Origin: a bacterium
Lineage (GTDB): Bacteria; Zixibacteria; MSB-5A5; WJJR01
Length of the DNA stretch: 36,758 bases
Direction: 5' to 3'
NCBI GenBank assembly: GCA_035559435.1
Contig: DATMBC010000064.1
Coordinates: 1 to 36,758, forward strand
The notes under the pieces are model-generated. The model worked only from the letters and a program-made list of their open reading frames with translations, did not search any database and had not been told where the DNA came from. The translations under genes were made by a program, and so were the position numbers. This document shows, in pieces, positions 34,562-36,758 of this stretch (positions are counted from its first letter, which is position 1; the number at the start of each line of letters is the position of its first letter).

Positions 34562-34590
34562 ATTGTAGACCCCATCCCCATACCTGTCAA
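34562..34590 (-). promoter_or_regulatory. Near-consensus sigma70 promoter of the BMC cluster
   Basis: On the minus strand, TTGACA (34585-34590), 17 bases and TACAAT (34562-34567), 11 of 12 consensus positions. Transcription would start near 34555, leaving a leader of about 68 nt. The rest of 34488-34742 shows no clear promoter for purD on the other strand. Confidence 0.85.
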
Positions 34591-34742
34591 CAGAAAACAA
34601 TCCCCCGTCCTGTCACGCCCACTCCCGCGGCCGCCGCCACCTCCCATTGTCTGAGATTCGCTGTTGTGTCGACTGCGCCGGGGCCGCAAATTAGCCGTCT
34701 GTCACGATCCGCCCACAGGCACATCGCTGGCAGCGACGCATC

Positions 34743-36062
34743 ATGGCCAAGCAGCTTAAAGTGTTGGTAATCGGCGGCGGGGGACGCGAGCATGCCCTCT
34801 GTTGGCGGCTGTCAAAGTCGCCGCAGGTCCGCGAGATTCTCTGCGCCCCGGGCAACGCCGGCATCGCCGATGTCGCGCGTCTGGTCAACCCGCCCGACAA
34901 GTCCAACCAGGGCTATCTCGATCTGGCCCGGAGCGAAGGGGTCGATCTGACCATCGTCGGCCCCGAGCAGCCGCTGGCCGACGGCATCGTCGATGACTTC
35001 CGCGCCGCCGGGTTGCGCATCTTCGGCCCGAGCAAGGCCGCCGCGCAACTGGAGTCCTCGAAGGCCTTTGCCAAGGAGTTCATGCGCCGTCATGCCATCC
35101 CGACCGCGCCGTTCCGCATTTTTGACAACAGCGACGATGCGCTGAAATTCATCGCCGGCTCCGATGGCCCGTTGGTGGTCAAGGCCGACGGCCTCGCCGC
35201 CGGCAAGGGCGTGGTGGTCTGCCGCACCAACGACGAAGCGGCGGCAGCGGTGAAGATGATCATGGTCGAGCGCGCCTTCGGCGCCGCCGGCGACCGGATC
35301 GTCATCGAACGCGCCCTCACCGGCGAAGAGATGAGCGTCATGGCCTTCGCCGACGGCGTGCGCGCCGTGGCGATGATCCCCGCGCGCGACTACAAGCGTC
35401 TCGAGGACGGCGACAAGGGGCCCAACACCGGCGGCATGGGCGCCTATGCGCCCGCGCGCACGGTCGAAGACGAGGTGCTCGAGGAAATCGCCGAACGCAT
35501 CCTCAACAAGACCGTCGAGGCGATGCGCGACGAGGGCATCCCCTATACCGGCATTCTCTACGCCGGCCTGATGATCACCGACAACGGGCCCAAGGTGCTC
35601 GAATACAATTGCCGCTTCGGCGATCCGGAGACCGAGGTCGTCCTGCCGCTTCTGAAGACCGATCTGGTCGATGTGATCGGCGCGGCGTTGGCCGGCCAGC
35701 TGCAGATGGAGCCGCTGGCCTGGCTTGAGGAGTACTGCGCCGGCGTCATTCTCACCGCGCGCGGCTATCCCGGACGCTACGAGAGCGGAGTGCCCATCGA
35801 AGGGAACACCGCCACCGAGCAGGGCAACATCCTCTGCTTCCATGGCGGGACCGCCCGCGAGAGCGGGGGACGGTTGGTCTCTTCCGGGGGACGCATCCTC
35901 GGCGTGTACGCGCGTTCCAGTTCGCATGAGGGGGCGGTCGCCGCGGCTTATTCGGCCATCGACCGTATCCGCATCAAGGGCGCGCACTACCGCCGCGACA
36001 TCGGTCTGCGCACCAAACGCATCATGCGCCCGCGCCGTCTCGAAACCGGCAGCCGGCGGTAG
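34743..36062 (+). CDS. purD: Phosphoribosylamine-glycine ligase (GAR synthetase)
   Basis: This is a 439-residue ATP-grasp enzyme that joins phosphoribosylamine and glycine with ATP, the second step of de novo purine synthesis. The N-domain starts LKVLVIGGGGREHALCWRL. IVGPEQPLADG and GPSKAAAQLESSK follow. The ATP-grasp part has PLVVKADGLAAGKGVVVC (about residues 140-157), DYKRLEDGDKGPNTGGMGAY (about 216-235) and YNCRFGDPETEVVLPLL (about 293-309), all signatures of PurD. The length matches the family (about 420-430), with a short basic tail (RPRRLETGSRR). It is 36 bases upstream of purE on the same strand, a common purine operon arrangement. The start ATG 34743 lacks a strong ribosome site, but the N-terminal motif follows directly. 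Confidence 0.97.
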   Translation: MAKQLKVLVIGGGGREHALCWRLSKSPQVREILCAPGNAGIADVARLVNPPDKSNQGYLDLARSEGVDLTIVGPEQPLADGIVDDFRAAGLRIFGPSKAAAQLESSKAFAKEFMRRHAIPTAPFRIFDNSDDALKFIAGSDGPLVVKADGLAAGKGVVVCRTNDEAAAAVKMIMVERAFGAAGDRIVIERALTGEEMSVMAFADGVRAVAMIPARDYKRLEDGDKGPNTGGMGAYAPARTVEDEVLEEIAERILNKTVEAMRDEGIPYTGILYAGLMITDNGPKVLEYNCRFGDPETEVVLPLLKTDLVDVIGAALAGQLQMEPLAWLEEYCAGVILTARGYPGRYESGVPIEGNTATEQGNILCFHGGTARESGGRLVSSGGRILGVYARSSSHEGAVAAAYSAIDRIRIKGAHYRRDIGLRTKRIMRPRRLETGSRR

Positions 36063-36098
36063 GGCGATGCCAGACGCGCCCATTCGAAAGAGCCAACC

Positions 36099-36551
36099 AT
36101 GAATCCACAAGTGCTCATCTTGATCGGTTCGGAGTCCGACCGCGCCACGATGGAAAAGACGGTCAAGACGCTCGATGAGTTCGGCATCAGCGCCCGTCTC
36201 GAGGTCGCCTCGGCGCACCGCACCCCGGCGAAGGTGGTGCGGATGGTGCGCGACGCCGAAGCGGGCGGCACCAGAGTCTTTGTCGCCGCCGCCGGCATGG
36301 CCGCGCATCTGGCCGGGGCGGTAGCCGCCAACACCACTCGTCCGGTGATCGGCGTGCCGCTCTCCGGCTCGGCGCTTAACGGCATGGATTCGCTGCTCTC
36401 TACGGTGCAGATGCCCAAGGGAATCCCGGTGGCCACTGTGGCTATCGGCGACCACGGCGCCATCAACGCCGGCTTTCTGGCCGCCCAGATCATCGCCCTG
36501 TCCGATCCGGCGGTGGCGGCGAAACTCCGCGAGCAGAGAGAAAAAGTTTAG
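36099..36551 (+). CDS. purE: N5-carboxyaminoimidazole ribonucleotide mutase
   Basis: This 150-residue class I PurE converts N5-CAIR to CAIR in purine synthesis. GSESD (residues 10-14) and SAHRTP (with His40) are the active-site loops; [15 protein letters not shown] and [33 protein letters not shown] are the phosphate-binding and core segments of the octameric enzyme. The AxAxHLxG spacing and the [14 protein letters not shown] block fit the class I mutase rather than the class II AIR carboxylase. A partner purK was not seen in the window. It follows purD by 36 bases and shares its transcript by inference. Confidence 0.95.
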   Translation: MNPQVLILIGSESDRATMEKTVKTLDEFGISARLEVASAHRTPAKVVRMVRDAEAGGTRVFVAAAGMAAHLAGAVAANTTRPVIGVPLSGSALNGMDSLLSTVQMPKGIPVATVAIGDHGAINAGFLAAQIIALSDPAVAAKLREQREKV

Positions 36552-36617
36552 ATTGACGGAACGGGAAGCCAGATCGATTGTTTAATCAGCAAGCCCGGAT
36601 ACAAGGAGGATGGATTA

Positions 36618-36758
36618 ATGCGTAAACGACTCTCGACTGTGTTCGCTGTGGCGGCGCTTGCCGGAGGTATTTGGTTTGCCGCGGCCGCGGCCGAACCGAC
36701 GGAGGAAGCCAAAAAGTCATTCAACGCGGCGGTCGAAGCCGCCAAGGCGGGCAACACC
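36618..36758 (+). CDS. Secreted protein, 3' truncated by the window
   Basis: Only the first 47 codons are visible. AAGGAGGA (36603-36610) is perfectly spaced from ATG 36618. A signal peptide (MRKRLSTVFAVAALAGGIWF, cleavage after about AAAA) leads into a charged, Ala-rich helix (EEAKKSFNAAVEAAKAGN) that looks like the start of a TPR-type or helical repeat protein. The family cannot be assigned. It starts 66 bases after purE and may have its own promoter. Confidence 0.7.
   Translation, partial: MRKRLSTVFAVAALAGGIWFAAAAAEPTEEAKKSFNAAVEAAKAGNT

Overview
The window is high-GC DNA from a Gram-negative bacterium that most likely belongs to the FCB superphylum. Three very long secreted proteins end in a type IX secretion (T9SS) type A sorting domain, each with a short NYPNPFNAGT-type signature. 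Dockerin-like GDxNxDG repeats occur in five large secreted proteins. The style resembles uncultured lineages such as Zixibacteria, but that placement is inference and no rRNA gene is present to test it.

Layout. Bases 1-1648 (+): a truncated rhodanese-domain protein, a MauE/DoxX-like membrane protein and a SAM methyltransferase. Bases 1661-3155 (-): a candidate stand-alone structured RNA with its own promoter and terminator, and an M50 site-2-type protease. Bases 3194-13451 (-): two tandem paralogous secreted proteins of about 1,520 residues, with a PQQ/WD-like propeller and a C-terminal dockerin-like domain. Each has the same promoter (TTGACA-N16-TATCTT) and a roughly 430-nt leader; the best-aligned 190 nt of the leaders are about 95% identical. 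Bases 13703-17267 (+): a small secreted protein, a DUF1573 protein, archease and the RNA ligase RtcB. Bases 17366-31078: three further giant surface proteins, one on the minus strand and two on the plus. All carry tandem Ig-like or HYR-like repeats, then a cohesin-like domain, a dockerin-like domain and a T9SS tag.

Bases 31135-31495 hold repeats: a 29-bp-arm palindrome between two 50-bp direct repeats. Bases 31496-34590 (-) form a minimal bacterial microcompartment (BMC) cluster behind a near-consensus promoter. It encodes a BMC-H shell protein, a CoA-acylating aldehyde dehydrogenase with an encapsulation-peptide-like N-terminus, and a cystathionine beta-synthase/cysteine synthase-like PLP enzyme. 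Bases 34743-36551 (+) are purD and purE, followed by the start of a secreted protein cut by the window end.

Two themes stand out. The first is an expanded set of giant surface proteins that combine cohesin-like and dockerin-like modules and so could in principle assemble with one another. The second is a set of non-coding elements: the duplicated leaders, the stand-alone RNA, and hairpins at translation starts. The BMC cluster lacks a recognisable signature enzyme and a vertex protein in the window, so its substrate is unknown. No CRISPR array, transposase, intact tRNA or intact rRNA was recognised.
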